From Thuidium tamariscinum (taxonomy: Eukaryota; Streptophyta; Bryopsida; Hypnales; Thuidiaceae): 64,000 nucleotides of DNA. The stretch covers positions 2,371,501 through 2,435,500 of the forward strand of contig OX344749.2 of NCBI GenBank assembly GCA_947034885.2, read 5' to 3'. Shown in pieces: positions 37,219-51,922 of the stretch. How positions within the stretch are numbered: the stretch's first letter is position 1; the number at the start of each line of letters is the position of its first letter. Under the pieces are notes generated by a model. It did no database searches. It worked only from the letters and a program-made list of their open reading frames with translations, and was not told the origin of the DNA. A program made the position numbers and the translations under genes.

Positions 37219-40200
37219 TCAATCCCTTGAAGGAGGAGAAGAAATGGGCGACTCGTCTCTCACAATCTCTGCTCTCAAGCTGAAATGATGGTCCAGCTCC
37301 TCGTCGTAATAGAAAGGCTCCCCGTTCTTCACCACATATTCTGATTTCACCAGAGCCTTGGGCCCAGCCAAGCTCAACCACACCGGCAAGAAGACCAGTC
37401 CATGCAGAGCGCCCAGGATCACCAGCCCAAAGTACATCCGGAAATAGTACACCTGAAATAGAGTACAGAATGAATGATGCTCTGAACTTAACCAATCTCT
37501 TCGTTCCAATTTACAAAAACTTTTATATTTCTGGATAGGCATTATTAGTTTTAATCTACATGTAGGAAAAGCGGAAGTATACAGCTACTTCATTTTTTGA
37601 TACTTGGAGAAGTAGAGAAACAATTTTCAGTAAAAGCGTACAATAAAATGCACACCAAGGGTAAAGGCCAGGGCAGATTACACTGAAGAGAGTAGCTCCG
37701 GGAAGGACAATTTGAATTCAATTCAAATAAATCAATCAGCACGTATAATGATGCAGGGGTTCTAACCAACAAAGCTCTAGCGGATGTGATATGAAGGATG
37801 TGGATGGTGACTAACCTCAAAAATCTCAGACCGCGAGAAATAGAGCACCAAAACGCCAGCAAATTTAGTGAGCGTGATCCCACTGCAGATATTGGAATAA
37901 CCACCATTAGCAAAGCAAGCGACTAGAAATTTCTACGCAACTAAACCACATTTGGACAGATGTGAGATTCACAGTGATGTCAGTGTCGTCACTGTGAATA
38001 TTAGTACCTGAAGACTGACGCTCCCATCACGACAAGAGCCTTGCTTGCTCTCTCCCCCTTGTATCCTGTGCTCGTCTGCACAAAAGACAGTTTCACTCAC
38101 TTTTCCGAATCTGCATCTACAAAATTCGTAATCCGGTTTGTGATCTTACAAATAGAATAAAATGTCAATCGTTGCATGCAATTTCAGAGAGAAAGAAAGA
38201 AAAAAAGAAAAGGAATTGCTTACGGTGAAGGCGTGTGTGATGTGAACACAAAACTCAACAGCAATACCAATGGCCATGACCAGGTTCACGACAGACACAG
38301 CATTGAGTTGTATATCCCACACCACCATGAGACCCTGTAGATCGATCAAACAACCATCACAAGAAAATCAAAGAAGGCAACATTAATACCTCAACAATAA
38401 AACGTGCAGCTTCAAATAAAGTCACTTCCTACAAGTTGCAGGGCACTCTTGTATGAGACGAGATCAAAATCCACTCGCAGAGTCAGTATTCTGTACGAGG
38501 ATGTGCACGACGACCAGAATGGAGGCGGACGAAGAATGGTACTACGCATTAAACTTACCATCAGATCAACAATAATCATTGCAATAACAAATACGATAGT
38601 TGCAGCCGTTGAGATGCTGCAATACAAAAATACACATAATCATTAGTAATACTAGTACTGTGAACTCCAATTTAACGTTCATTTGGCATAACGTTGCTTG
38701 TGACGGAAATAAATTCTAACTGCAAACAGTGAATTCGAGAAACTAACCTTGTGGTAACTAACAGGCAGACGAAGAAAACAGCCGCTGTGGAACAAAACAA
38801 CAGCAAGCATGAGAAGACGATAAATTGCTGTACAACTGGAGCACCCGATTTCAGTCAAGCAAACTTTGATGTCTTGAACACAACAGGAGTTAGTTGAAAA
38901 ATGAAATCGACTTGGATAAAAGAAGCAATAACATTAGTCCCAATAACTGGATAGTGTTCCTTAGAGGGGCAGCCCGTTAGCTTACCTAAAGCAAGGGAGA
39001 GGCTGACTATTGTAGTGTGCCATATGTCCAGATATTGCTCGAAAAATATGTAGAATACTGAGTATGGAAACACCTCAATCTGCAATACCAACCACACGAT
39101 TGAGGCAACGACATTGGATGTGCTTGAATTTCTTTCAGCAAGGATCCAAATTCAGACAAACGCAAGCAAGAGAGAGGAATTGGGGTGCTTTCATGATAAC
39201 GCACATTTAAAGATTCAGATACTCTGCTGGTGAAGTCCTTTGCTGCTTGGAGTGCATCGATGAAGTCGCTCTGTCAGAAAACCAACAAAGATGAACTTCA
39301 GTCTTACGGCCATACAGTATGCTTTCAGGCATCAGGATTTACAGCTTGAGAATAATCCAAGAAGATACGTGCAACAAGTGTCAAAACAGAGTAAGGGCAA
39401 AACCGCTTAGCATACCTGCTTATTCAAAGGCGTGTGATACGAACGAAATTCTGATGCCTTTATTATTCCATTTTCATACCCTGTAGCAACCGCCAAATAA
39501 AAACCAAATGGGTTAAATTCAATGCTCAGAAACCTCCTGGGAATACTGTATCTCATTTGGAAGGTTAGTCGCATTCGGACTCGCAAATTTCTGAATAAAA
39601 TCCCGATACCCAGAGATTCAAGAAAGTTGAAAAATGCGATATTAAAAGCTCTGTTTCATTGCAGATTCATTCATCTGTATTATCAATTCTAGAGCTGAAA
39701 TTTTAGTGGCACAAGTATCAATGGAAAGAGTACCCGTAAGGTCAAGGCTGGTTGAATACGCTCCATGGCCACCCTTGGCACAGTCTGCAGAAGGAAGAGC
39801 AGCCAGAAACCATGGCAATTTACTCTGGAATTGTTCAGATGATGGTCTTCCTTCAAGTAAATCCGCTTGTAGGAAACACTGTACAGAGCTTATTGTCAGT
39901 AATGCTCATTATACAAGTGTGTCAACAGATAATCAGTTGTAGGCCTCAGCAGTGCCATATTGATAGCACAAAGTTCAGTCCCCAGAGAGTGATTGTAGGA
40001 ATCTCTAAAACACGCCAAACAAGGTAATAAAGAGAAATTAGCGCTAAGCTTTATCCGCTCAGGGCATAAGATAGACACTCTGAACTGGAAAATTAAGGAC
40101 CCATTTGATGACAGTCAAGGACAATGACAAAGTTGACTGAAATACCGTTGTGCATTCACTACACGTGTCGCTTAGTCCACATTCCTCGCCGTCAGGACAG

Positions 40201-43200
40201 CATGGGGGCTGCATATACGACCTCAGAATTAACAAAGGAACATACGACCTGATACTAGATATGACTACGTGGCTACGATACAAAGCAAAACCTCCAAATA
40301 TGACTCATCAATTAGGTGTACGCCCCACTTGAACCATCGAAATTTCAGCGCATAAACACACGTAAAACGCACATGCTTGATAATTGTATGATAACAGTAA
40401 GCGAGATTCCCACTTGCTCGAAGTGAGTACCTGATCGTCCGGTGGGCAATAATTTCCTTCTGGAAACTTTCGACAGCAACCGAAGGCGTTCGGCGACAAC
40501 CATACCAGGAAATCATCTAGCCACGATGCAGCTGGTCGAGAAATAAAACTAGTTTCAGGTGACAAGGCAGCTCTTGAGATCTGTAGACGTTAAACAGTTC
40601 ACCGTTACCAGTAGTAAACACGTCCGTGCCTGACTACAGAATAACGATATAATGTAACTGCACCACAATAGTCCAACACCTCAACGTTTGAAATCATTCA
40701 TCAAAAATTGACACGCTCACCTCATTAAGCAAGGAGTTCGTATTGCACTGGCTGATGGAGCACAACTTATTGGTCTGGTTGCTCCAAATGCTGCAACAAG
40801 CCGAGAGATGTATAAGAGGCGCTCATACATGGATTCTAGTAAATCACTTCAAAAATCTTGTCATCTACTCTTCACTAAACAACTAATCACATTCCAATTT
40901 AGCAATCATAATCTCCCATGGTAGTACTTCCAAAATTGTTCTTAGAGAAATTCAGAAATAAAGCAACATTGATTTATATGAAAGAGACTTCCAAGAACCT
41001 GTAGTTGTAGTCCTTAACAACGAAGTATACAGGTGGTCCAACCCGAAGATATTCAGTTATATTGTCAAAGTAACCCTGTAAAACAACAATTGTAAATCAA
41101 GGAGATTAATAAATGAAGCCATTTGACAATATGTAATTCGAAGATCTGAACCAGATAGTGTTGTACTATTAATTTTCGACTGGATGTTCACGGCACCAAG
41201 AAAACTAATATGAGAAACGAGAGGAAAGGAGAGGTGATTGTGGACCCACCTGGAGGTAGGAATCACGTGGCAAAACAATCTTCTGATCCAGACCGACGGA
41301 GATATTTGGTATAATAGCCTGGAGGGAAAGCAAAACTGAATCTCAAAAGGTGCCTTTCATAATACAAGTAAAACCATTGACATCACTTCCCTACCTAGAA
41401 CACATTAATGGGTGCAGCAGCTTACAATACTGGTGAACAGCAAGCCAAAGAAGGTTGCCACCACAAAGGCTTTCACAGCCGGAATCCTCAAGAATGGAGC
41501 ATGGTAATTCTGCAAATTACAACATCAGTCCCGTAAATAAAGACTCCAGAAAAAATAAGAGATCCCATTAGAAATCTAAGACCACACCTACTCAGTTGCA
41601 GTAATCCCGAAACACTTGCATGCATAACATAAAGGAAAAGGTATAAGAAATCAGACTGTTAGGGAACCAAGAAGAGAAATACCATATAGCTAAGAATTAT
41701 GCATTAACGAACAACGTACCTTCATATAACGGAGAAGTAAGCCAGGCTCACGCTGTTGCCTTCCTCCTGATCCTGCTGAACAGAATTGTTACATTCTCAG
41801 CATTGTCTCAACTATTCATCAAGACATATCGCATTTCAAAGTAAAACGATTTCATCCTTAGAAATAAGGGCTACAGCATTTCTCAACAGTTAGTTCTTGT
41901 GATGATCAGTGAAACTACTAGACTGTAAGGAAAAATAACTCTTCTCAGTTCTGATTAGCTGCACAATTGCCACAGATATATACCATAAGGGATGTCATCA
42001 ATTTCTTCTGCCTCAACAGAAAGACAGGGAATGCAATCCACATGACCGCTTTCACTCCTGCGGAAGTCAAGAGTGAGGAGAGCCACGAAGGCCGTGATTT
42101 GAAGCAGGTAATCCAGCAATACCGCTACCGCTGCAGTTCATAGCCAGATTTCTATCAGTGATGAAAACGCAAAACGCGCTACACAGCAACATATAAATAC
42201 GCAGGACCACTTCAGTTATTCTAGGTAGGCCAACGACCGCCACAATTTGCATATATTGACGAGATTGTGCCTCTATTGCATACAGACAACATTGAATAAT
42301 CTTGCGGCATAGATCTCTACAGTACGCAACGACTACTAATTAGGATTCAATTGTGGGAGATGAAAAAGATATTTGGAATACCTGCAAAGAGGGAAAAGAC
42401 TCTGCAAGCAGGCATAGGCGTGAATGAACCCACAGTGAAACACAGAACCTCAGCTAAACTGGCAAGTGTGATGGAAGGACCCACTTCCGCTAGTGCAAAT
42501 CCTACCCGAGCCTCTAGTTGTAAATTTAGATCTTGGCGTTTCAGCGCATTTACTAGAATGCACATGTTGTCCACGCCAACCTGAAAGCATAAGAAATGAA
42601 TGTTAAGTGTACCATTAATGTCACGCGGTACGCACTGCACTGAATTGCAAAATGAATTAAACCCTAGAATGTTCGAAAACCTTACGCTTCTCTCAAACAT
42701 CACACAGCTAAGAAGCTTTCTTCTTTCAAAGCCATCCCAAAGGAGGATTTTACACGTACATACGTCAATACCAAGAGAACGGAAGAAGTAGTAGTCACAT
42801 ACCGCAAGCACAAGAAACGGAATAACTTCTACGATAATGAGTGTTGACTTCACTCCAAAGGCACTGCAAAGACCCATGGATCCAAGAACTGAAACAGCAA
42901 CAATGAGTACTCCTGATAATCCTAGTAGCACCTGCAGGCATAGAAACAAACAGTTATAGAAACCCAACAGTTACCAGCTCTAGTTGACAAGAATATTACT
43001 TAGACTCGTATTGGCGACGTGTTGGTCCATTATATGAATTAAACTCTTTACATGCGCCGCAGATCACCTTGGTCAAACGATTTAACAAAGACCTGACGAA
43101 AAGTAGCAGACGCAAAAATTTATAATAATGTGACCTGCAGGATCCAGAGAACATAATTTCTCTAACACCGGAGAACGCAAAAAATACCACAATCCAACTT

Positions 43201-46200
43201 CATTTCCAGATCAGTTTTCAAACCAAAGATGTCTTCTAACAACAAGCGCAGACAGATATATGTTAAAGTAACTCTAACGGAGCTAAAAGTGCATTTACCT
43301 TAGAAGTCACATAAAATGGGGCAACAGAGGGGGTATAATCTCCCAATGTGATAGCGATGTAAGCAAACATTACGAGATAGCTTATCTGCAAACCATGTGT
43401 ACACACAAGCAATTAGATTCTCATTTGAATACTCATATAGCAGAAACGGCACTTCTATTATAGAAACATCTACGGCCATCATGCCAAGAGATTTCCGCGA
43501 TTTAGTACTGTTTCAATTATGCAATATTACCGTGAGGTAATGAAAGGTACATGTGCTGCAAGTCTAGGGCATACGATCTGTATCAACCACTCTGAAAGCA
43601 AAAATGCAGTACTCGAAAAACATAATTTTCTTTTACAAAAAGGAAAATAGTCAAGCCTGAGGCAGTGCACAAACATTCAGAGATCCAAACATGGAGAAAA
43701 TGGGCAGCCGCAACTTACTGCAATTGTCGAAACATCAGCAGTACTTTCTCTTTGCAACTCTATTTCAATTGAACTTTCAGAAGAATAAGAAAGTGTTAAG
43801 TTGCCGGCCAGGGCCATTCCCACAAGTTCCTCCTATAAAACCAGAATACTTGTCAGCCCTCTCAAGCTTAGGTCCAAGTGGGAAAAGATACAAATCTAAG
43901 ACAACCCACTCAAACGAGTATTTCGCATTAGGAACAAAAAATAAAGATTATGAATAAAAAAGCAAAGATCAGAAATGCTGATTAAAATAACCGCATTTAA
44001 ATCCAAATATAAACAAGTTAAATAACACCAATTCCAAAGCATACAATTGATCAGTACACAAGAAATTTCCCCAAAAGTGAAATAAAATACCTTCACAAGC
44101 CGAATGAATTCCTGTTCCCAGGCTACCGCAGCAGCATTACCTTCCTCTGAAACTGCATTGACGACTGGGTACGTCACCACCAAAGCCGTCGCCTGTTTCA
44201 CCACAAGACAAAAACACTCAGCCTTGGAGTAGTGAAATAGTAATTGAATCAAATACGCATTAAACCATCGATCTGTAGATTTCCTTCCATACAGCAAATA
44301 GTTTGATTAAACTGATTACCTATTTAAGGAAGTAATACCAAATCAAACGAATACTACAAGATAAGAATTAATGAAATGACCTGGGTATAGTTGCTCCCTG
44401 GAAACCCGCCCAAAATAGTGGTCGGATCCACTGGTCCACCAAAAGCACTAAGACAGGCCTCTGCCGACGAATAGTGCTGTCAAATCAACCAAACATGGTG
44501 AATATTTGCTTCTGATAATTAATCATCAATACATTTGAGAGACGTATTGAAGCAATCTGGATCCTATATCTTGCATCTAAGGATAAAATTAAATGATAAA
44601 AGTCAATGAAGAGATTGTATGAGTACTACCTGAAAACAAAACTCTGCATGGGAGGCACCCTCGTAATCGTCAAATACGTAAGGATCCATTTTGAAGTACT
44701 GCGCATACAGCACCAGGACAAGTGCGTTATATTTCAAGAATACGAAGAAAAGGTACACAAAAAGAGAAAAAAATGCCTCGAAAACTGAAACTGAATTAAG
44801 GAATTCAGACCTGTAGAATACTTTGAGTAGCGCATGGTGTTCCTAAAGGTTTTAGACAAATATCCTGAAGAGAGATCAATTTTCCAGAGAGGTTTCCTCG
44901 CACACTATCAACCTGCAAAGGACATGAAACACGAACATCAAAGAATTTATAGAAAACTTCGCGATGAATATAAACAATCAAGTAGGGCATTACATACTCC
45001 GACTTAACCACACCCTGCAACCTTCTGGCCATGTATCCATCTGAGCAAGACAAAACGTCAAATACAGATGACTGACTGCACTCCGAGGAACTCTAAGATT
45101 TGCTACCCCATAAATTGGGCATTGAATTTGAAGCTTCCACAAAAACAGGATCAAGGTATTGGATGCTTGAGTCTTACTAGAAAATCAAGGAAACATGCTT
45201 ACAGAACAAGAGCAACAGAAAATTGACAATAACTGTCTGGGTTGTACCTTGTCTTGAATATCAAAAAGAAGCTGCAAATTTTCATCCGTCACAATACTTG
45301 GTGCAGGCAAATGCTTATGTGCTGGAGCGGTTGCTAGAATGAGCTGCACACAAGATACATCAGATTACAACTTCGAAGAATCAGAGTGGAATGAAAACAA
45401 TCTCCAACAGTCAGCCCGCTCGTTAAAATAAGATGAATCTATAACTACAGACGAACTTCACACAATAGCCAAGAAGAATTCCGAATACAAAAGCCTGTAG
45501 GAAAGGCAGCTTCTGTGCGGTGAAACCTGAATCTATATAATTTTAGAAACAAGATTGAAAATAATGGTGTAAAAACTTCGTGCACGCAAAATACCTGCTC
45601 AATGCGGTAGAAGGGCGCTAAGTGACTGTCAAAGAACTCTTTCTCCTCTAAAGCTTTACTCCCAGGACTTACCCAGAGCTGCAAAGAAACATTTCCACCA
45701 AATTTATGAGATAATTATTCAATGGCATTCTCGCCAAATAAAAACCAATATGTTATCACCAATTTAGTTTACAGGTGAATTCGTCAAGAACCTTCTCTGG
45801 GCGTGTCTCAACATTGAGGCGGATCAAGCCAAGACACAAGATTACTGTTATTACAATAGCTACTGCCAAAACCTTCTTCGCATTGTGGGAAACCCACTCC
45901 CCATGCGATCTGCATGCAACAACACACTTCGCATCATGATGCAGCACTCCTAGGAATTGGAAAATAATAGTCATACATCTACAAACTCTTGCAAAACAAC
46001 TATGACTGGAAATAAATCGGAGACAAAACACAGGATCTCAGAGGCTAGAAAGTTTCAGAGCACCTGAATCTTTCGGAAAAGAAAGCCTCCATAAATGGTG
46101 GTCCTGCTGGGTCTTTGGGCAGAGACGTAACTCCATTTTCCTGTAGATAAATTTCTCAACAAAATATTAGTCAAGTGAAGACGCAAGTTGCAAGCAGCAA

Positions 46201-49200
46201 TCACATGAGGACCACCAGAAGATAAACACGACCTGAAATCAAGATGAAAGCACAAGAAATAAAATAGACTGACCTGTGCTTCAGCTGGATGAATTTCAGA
46301 ATCTGGATCAGGTCGCTCTAATTCATTGTCTTCACGATTTTGTAGGAGAGGTTCTTCCACGCCCTCTTCATCCTCCGGTGCATGGAATGTCCACCACCAG
46401 CCAAATATGATGAACAGAAGGCATGCGTACAGTGTGAGCATTGTCACGGTCAAACAAGCAACCTGGATGTCATTCCAAAGTTAATCATAAATGATCAACA
46501 ATGATCAAGTGAAGATAAATCCAGCAGAACATGCACGCACTTCCTGACTGATAATGGCATCAAAAATAATGGCATCAAAAACATTGGGTGGATTTTAGCA
46601 CCTTGGCACTCACAGGTCTCCTCGAGGTCATCATAATTATCACTCAAAATAATCAGATTCTGATGTTTAAACGTGCATACTACACATCAATAGGAGCCGT
46701 TGGAAAAGCACCTGACGTCCAGCAATTTGAACAGAACATCCTCTAAATTCAGGAGGGGCAGGCGGATTTGGCTCGGCACAGCTACTAGCCCCGGGACAGT
46801 CTCCACATGAACAAGCAAGGGAGGGATCGGAGCAAGCAGCAACAGGAGAACTGAGGGGCTCTACAGATTTGCCCAATTTGATATCCGTTCGAAAATTGAT
46901 CGCAAAAGGGGAGCCTGGCTCATAAGAGCCAGCTTCTCTACCCATGAATGTAAACCATTCTGGATGCATCAAAACATGCTGCTCAGCTATACAATCAGAG
47001 AGAAGGAGAGAGTCACAAACCAAGCAGTTCCAAAATACAATTTAAAAATTGAAATATACCAGTGTAGTTTCTCGCTCCCCCTCCAATAAAGTCCATGGCA
47101 CGAGTGTTCATGGCAGCAAATTTAACATCCTTGCACGAGTCATAAAGTCGTTGACCATAAGCCTCAGTCACAAAGAAGTCCACGGCCGCCACTGTTCTTT
47201 TCGTCTGCTTCTGTGCCGATAAAAAAATTAAGATCAGTTTCAAAGGTGGATTAATTCAATACAGAATGATATGTGAACAACCCTGTCCACCCACTGTCTA
47301 TTGATAGTGTAATAGAGGCTTTGACAGGTTGTATTAAGGAACACGAGCTGAATTGAATTCGAAAAGCAGCCATATTTGGAGTTAACTAATGGAGATAAGG
47401 AAGTAGACTCACTTCGCTGATAGAAGTTACGTTGATAAAGAGGCCTTGGTCCGGGGAGCAAGCAAGCTCACAAAAAAGGTTTAAGAAATTCCGCAAGCAT
47501 GCAGGACAACCAGTAAGGAAGGGAACAGCCTGCAAAGAAAGATAGGATTGGCGTATGCGAAATCAGTATAAAAACAGGTCAATGTAAACAACTAACGGGT
47601 ACCATTGGGAATGACCATTATTCCCTTATTAGCTCTTGACGATGTGGCGCTCATAAGAGCAGCCAAATCTGCTCAAAGCACTGAGCATGAGGAATGAATG
47701 CATTTGCTTGCGGATCTTACAACATATCTGGAAGAAGTAGAAAGACTGCCATCGCCTGAGACATAAACAAAACTAAAAAGATCGTAAACAGCACAATAGC
47801 TAATCTTGAACAAAACAAGACATACAAATCTCCAGGAACTAGGAGTGTAGATGTATTCCACATGGTTAGGAAAGAGCCAGACCTGTTGAACCTGAGCCCG
47901 TAAGAGGGAAAACTGAGTTTCCGTACAACACACATCTCCAGTGAGCGTAGGACACAAACTCTGAATCTTGAGTGAAAACGCTTCATCGGGCTGGAAAAAG
48001 AAAGAAATTTGTCAAATACTCTTCGAAATACGGTAAGTGTCTCCTTTGATGAAAGTACTGAACAAAGCTGTCTTAGGTATAGCCAAGAAACTTCAGAAGA
48101 TCAAATGACTTCTTAGCAATGAAATCTACAACCGACTTTTCTGCAATCCCTTCAGAAACTGACACTAAAAAGCAGTTTAGCCACGGAAAAGCACAACTAC
48201 AACTCTAACTTGTAGCCACTTAATCACAAATCAAAACCCCAAAAGGACGAACATAGAGTCTTACAGTGACTGCAGGAGAGGGGTCTGGGCAGTTGAGTTC
48301 TTTCCCATCTGTTCGACTCCCACAAAGATCATACATCGCACAAGTGTTCTTTCCATTATTCGATTCTCTGTAAAATAATTCGAAACAGTTGTTAAGCTTT
48401 GTGAATCAGTTCACAATAAAAACAATGAACTTGAAAAAAAAGAATGCAAAGAAATCACAAGTTAATAATATTCACTTACAAAAGTGGGCGTTCTGGAGTA
48501 GAAACTACTGTTGCAAATCCTCGCACTGAAGATGCAGCCTGTAATAAAACCAACCATATGATTATACAATGATAACACCATCGCATTTCCCGAGTTCTGC
48601 ATCGAATCGTTTCCCAACACTCAACACACGTGATTCTAATCTTGCGACCTTCCTCCAGGGGTTTGATGAAATTTCAGACCCTTCCATAAAAGCCAAAGGT
48701 ATTATACTAATTCTGTCAGGTCATTACCGCCCATCATCAGCGACCAGGGTAAATAACGTGGAATCAACAACCTGGTATAAGATCCGTCCAGGAAAAAGCA
48801 AGGAAAACTTCACTTAACTTGATGTAGTGTTAAACCCTTTGGTAAATTACGCATTCATATAACAGAATATCCTAACCACTCAATCGACACGTAGCCTAAC
48901 ATTCTGTACTCAGCACGCTCTTAGGAGACACTGAATTATAAGAAATATGAGTCAAACCAACCCCGCCCATGCTTAAATCAGGAACCCGAAATTCAATCAA
49001 ACTATCGCTGCTTACAAAAAAAAAATTGAAATATTGCAAACACAAACATCTGCGATGTGTAGGCCGAATCAACAGCCACTCCAATCTACCTTGCTGCCCT
49101 CCCGAATCCACAATCGCGAAAGGCTAATCAAGCTACGCTCTTAAACCCTAAAGAACTGGGGAGAGCAATTTAATTCCCATGTTCTTTGCCTAGGCCATAC

Positions 49201-49580
49201 GGACATTTTCTTTTATTCAATTTTATTGATTTATTGACCCTCCACATGCAATTTTCTTCACTGATTCAAAAAAGCTGATATAAAATTTCTTCCCATCTGA
49301 AATTTTTATTTTTTACTATATGATCAATCAAATTGGTCATTTCAAAATCGTAAATCCTCGGTCCAGCAGGGGTTAAGCAAAAAATTAATAAAATACAAAT
49401 AAACAATCCACTCGATTTTTTTTCTTAGGACATTGCTTCAAAGAAGAAAACGAATACAACAGAGTGCCGATTGATACCGAGGATATATAGAAAAATTCGA
49501 AACCCCAGGACCCGCACTGGCCATACCTGGATGAGCAGCACAAGAAGAAGACCACATGCACACCAGCCGACCTTCCCCAT
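37219..49580 (-). CDS. NPC1: NPC1-like intracellular sterol/lipid transporter
   Basis: Niemann-Pick C1-type polytopic protein of endosomal/vacuolar membranes that moves sterols or related lipids. The 38 exons: 49527-49580, 48480-48538, 48265-48367, 47883-47990, 47413-47529, 47060-47210, 46712-46986, 46274-46462, 46064-46140, 45792-45909, 45595-45678, 45248-45343, 44811-44912, 44630-44698, 44381-44476, 44091-44192, 43719-43832, 43299-43385, 42803-42931, 42382-42580, 41984-42130, 41720-41772, 41426-41509, 41250-41318, 40999-41075, 40721-40790, 40431-40580, 40146-40208, 39734-39878, 39416-39480, 39205-39270, 38986-39079, 38748-38784, 38559-38616, 38224-38334, 38008-38075, 37816-37882, 37219-37452. 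Total 3987 nt, 1328 aa. Seen: signal peptide (1-20), Cys-rich N-terminal domain ([29 protein letters not shown]), [21 protein letters not shown], sterol-sensing domain from about 638, [45 protein letters not shown], and a terminal membrane bundle with [12 protein letters not shown]. No C-terminal dileucine signal is seen. Confidence 0.95.
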
Positions 49581-51602
49581 CGCGGCAGTAACGTTCTCCC
49601 TCTCTCTACAACTCCAATCCCCAACTAATTTCTAAATTTCCAGAAATTTCTAAACCCTAATATCCCCAACCACTCCACATTCCCTCTGTCCATACTCAAC
49701 CAGCAACCATCTCCCCAATTCCGAACCTCGATCCCCAGACCGCCTTCATTAAACCCCGCGGATCTTCACCAAATCGACAGAACTGACAGGAAGCACGATT
49801 CAGCGTCTCTAATTCCGCCTGTTGAAACTCCGTTTCAAATCGTTACGAGGGATTTGTTCAGAATACGTTAGGAGCTCTTCAAAAGCAGCATTTGCGCACC
49901 GAAGAATGCGAGAGAGGGCTTGATTAGAACGGGAAGACAGAGATTATAGGGTTCGAGTGTTCGAAAGGAGTCAGATTGCAGCGAAATTCAGGCTGTGAGG
50001 AAGAAAATCAGGTGGCATTGGCAATGTTGCGTACAATGCGTAGAGTATAGTTCGGTGAAGACAGAGTTTGTAATCGACCGTTCTGCGGTGCAAGAGCAGG
50101 CAGGGAGCTCGGTCACGGTCACCGGATGCCGTGCGAAATTATTCCCGCGGGTTTGGGGTTGTGCTCTTGAGGTGTGGGAACGTGAGAATGTGTTCCTTCA
50201 ATTGTGGGATCGGCCACGCTGGATCGCGTCCATAGTAGTGCGACGAGCCGATTGCGGAGGCCGTTTTGCCCCCGTTTTTATCCTTGGGAAAATGTAGGAA
50301 CATTTTATTTGTAACATAATATTCAGTAGCCCATAGAAGGACTGCCTTTTCTTTTGTAAAGTCTCCATCACCTAATTTCATCTGACAATTTTTGAAGTTT
50401 GCAACTTTAGTTACTGAATGGTGTAGAATATTTCACACCATTTCATCCGTTGTGAGCCAGTGTAACAGGCTGCTACTGAATGTTATGAATGCACAAACAA
50501 AATTTGTAAATTTTGAATTTATATTTGCAATCAAAGGTCCCAAATTTCTTTTTTGAGGTGTTAACATTCGAATTAACACCGCATAAAATAGGGGGCTTTA
50601 TTTATACTTTCACCCTTGGCTAGGGCTCCATAATCAGCTTGTCATGCTACTTTAGACTTGATCACCATACTAGGCCAATGAAGTGCCTATAAGTTATTCA
50701 TTTGAATTTTAAAATAATCATGAATTCCGATTTGTTGTGTCTCTATGCTTGATTTAAGGTAAACTTGGGTGCTCTAAAAGGTACATTTGACTTTCTTTAA
50801 TGTTCACGGATTGTACATTTCAAGAGATGGTTGCATTTAGTGACCATTGTGTTTCAACTAAAAAATGTGTAACTAATTCTATGATGTCTCCAAAAAATGA
50901 AATAATTTGAGTTACTTAGATGCCAATTCAATTTTTCTTCCTATCAAAATTTACTAAAAAATCATTTCAAAGAGTTTTATTTAGCTCCCCTCTAAATGCA
51001 TTCCCCCTTAATGCAATCAACTCTTTAAAAGTTGTTTTAAAAGTTGTTTCAAATAAAGCAAACTATCTTAACCTCTAAAGTACTTAAACTAGAAATAATA
51101 AAAAACCATTTTTCAAATCTTATTATATATAGAGTACAATAATAGATGGCGTTTCAAGATCTCTATTCTATTGATTCTAAATATAGCATTTTCACTTTTT
51201 TATTATCTTTTAAAAAACACAAGGGCCAAAAGTGGTTGATGAATGACTTTCAAGCTTACTATAGAATGAAGAATACACCTATTGGTTTAGAGATAGAATC
51301 TTTTTTTTGCAAATTGTAAAAGGGTGATAGGTCTCACCCTTTCTAAATTAATATATTGTACACACATTTTTTTTAATTCATATTAAATTCTTGGTATTAC
51401 TCCAAAATTTCAATTACATTGATTTTGGTAGAATATTCTTATTTTTTTTCATTGATCTATTTTACAAAATTTTCTCAAAGCTTTTTCAGAAAATATTAAT
51501 TGGATGAATATACTTTCTTAAACACTCATAATCCAATCTAAGAATCACTATAAGAGAAAAGGATATTTGAAGTATAGTCCTAGTAGTATAGTCTTTTAAA
51601 TA
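49581..51602. other. NPC1 upstream region and intergenic DNA
   Basis: The first few hundred bases are GC-richer and likely hold the NPC1 5' UTR and promoter. Overlapping reading frames of 80-100 codons on both strands at 49995-50381 resemble no family I know. Beyond 50400 the sequence becomes AT-rich with no gene. Confidence 0.45.
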
Positions 51603-51690
51603 ATGACCTTCAAGTAAGTTTTTAGTAAAATTTTATTGAAAAGATAGTCTTTTTAGAAAAAATTTACTAAAAAACTTATTGAAAGGTCAA
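51603..51690. repeat. Inverted repeat (hairpin)
   Basis: The arms 51603-51634 and 51657-51690 pair imperfectly along about 32 bp (ATGACCTTCAAGTAAGTTTT against its complement), separated by a short loop. It lies immediately left of the family E element. Confidence 0.5.
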
Positions 51691-51693
51691 TAC

Positions 51694-51922
51694 GTAACCC
51701 CTAAACGACGAGCCGGTGGCCGTGGAATTGAGGAATTTTGATACCGTGGGAATCATTGGTTCAAAAAAATCTAAAAACACACGTTGGAAGTCAAAGCACT
51801 GTAGAAGATCTTCCTTTTCCACCCCTAATTCCGAGGATGAATGATTGCAAGTCTGTCCTACATAGAAAGATTCCCTGAAGTTCATCGACCAGAAAATGGC
51901 TTGGGCGTCGTTTAAGGGTTAA
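51694..51922. repeat. Short TTAA-type element, family E
   Basis: GTAA at 51694 (one base from TTAA) is followed by CCCCTAAACGACG. The right end CGTCGTTTAAGGG is followed by TTAA at 51919-51922. The terminal inverted repeat is 13 bp with one mismatch (CCCCTAAACGACG against CCCTTAAACGACG). Length is 229 bp. Related but degraded copies are at 27139 and probably 6806 and 19420. Confidence 0.65.

Noticed and set aside
49141..49376. Possible TTAA element in NPC1 intron 1
   Set aside because: TTAA occurs at both ends (49141 and 49373) and the right end reads AGGGG, but the two termini do not pair convincingly.
50139..50381. 80-codon minus-strand reading frame upstream of NPC1
   Set aside because: It competes with a 100-codon plus-strand frame over the same GC-rich segment and neither resembles a known family.
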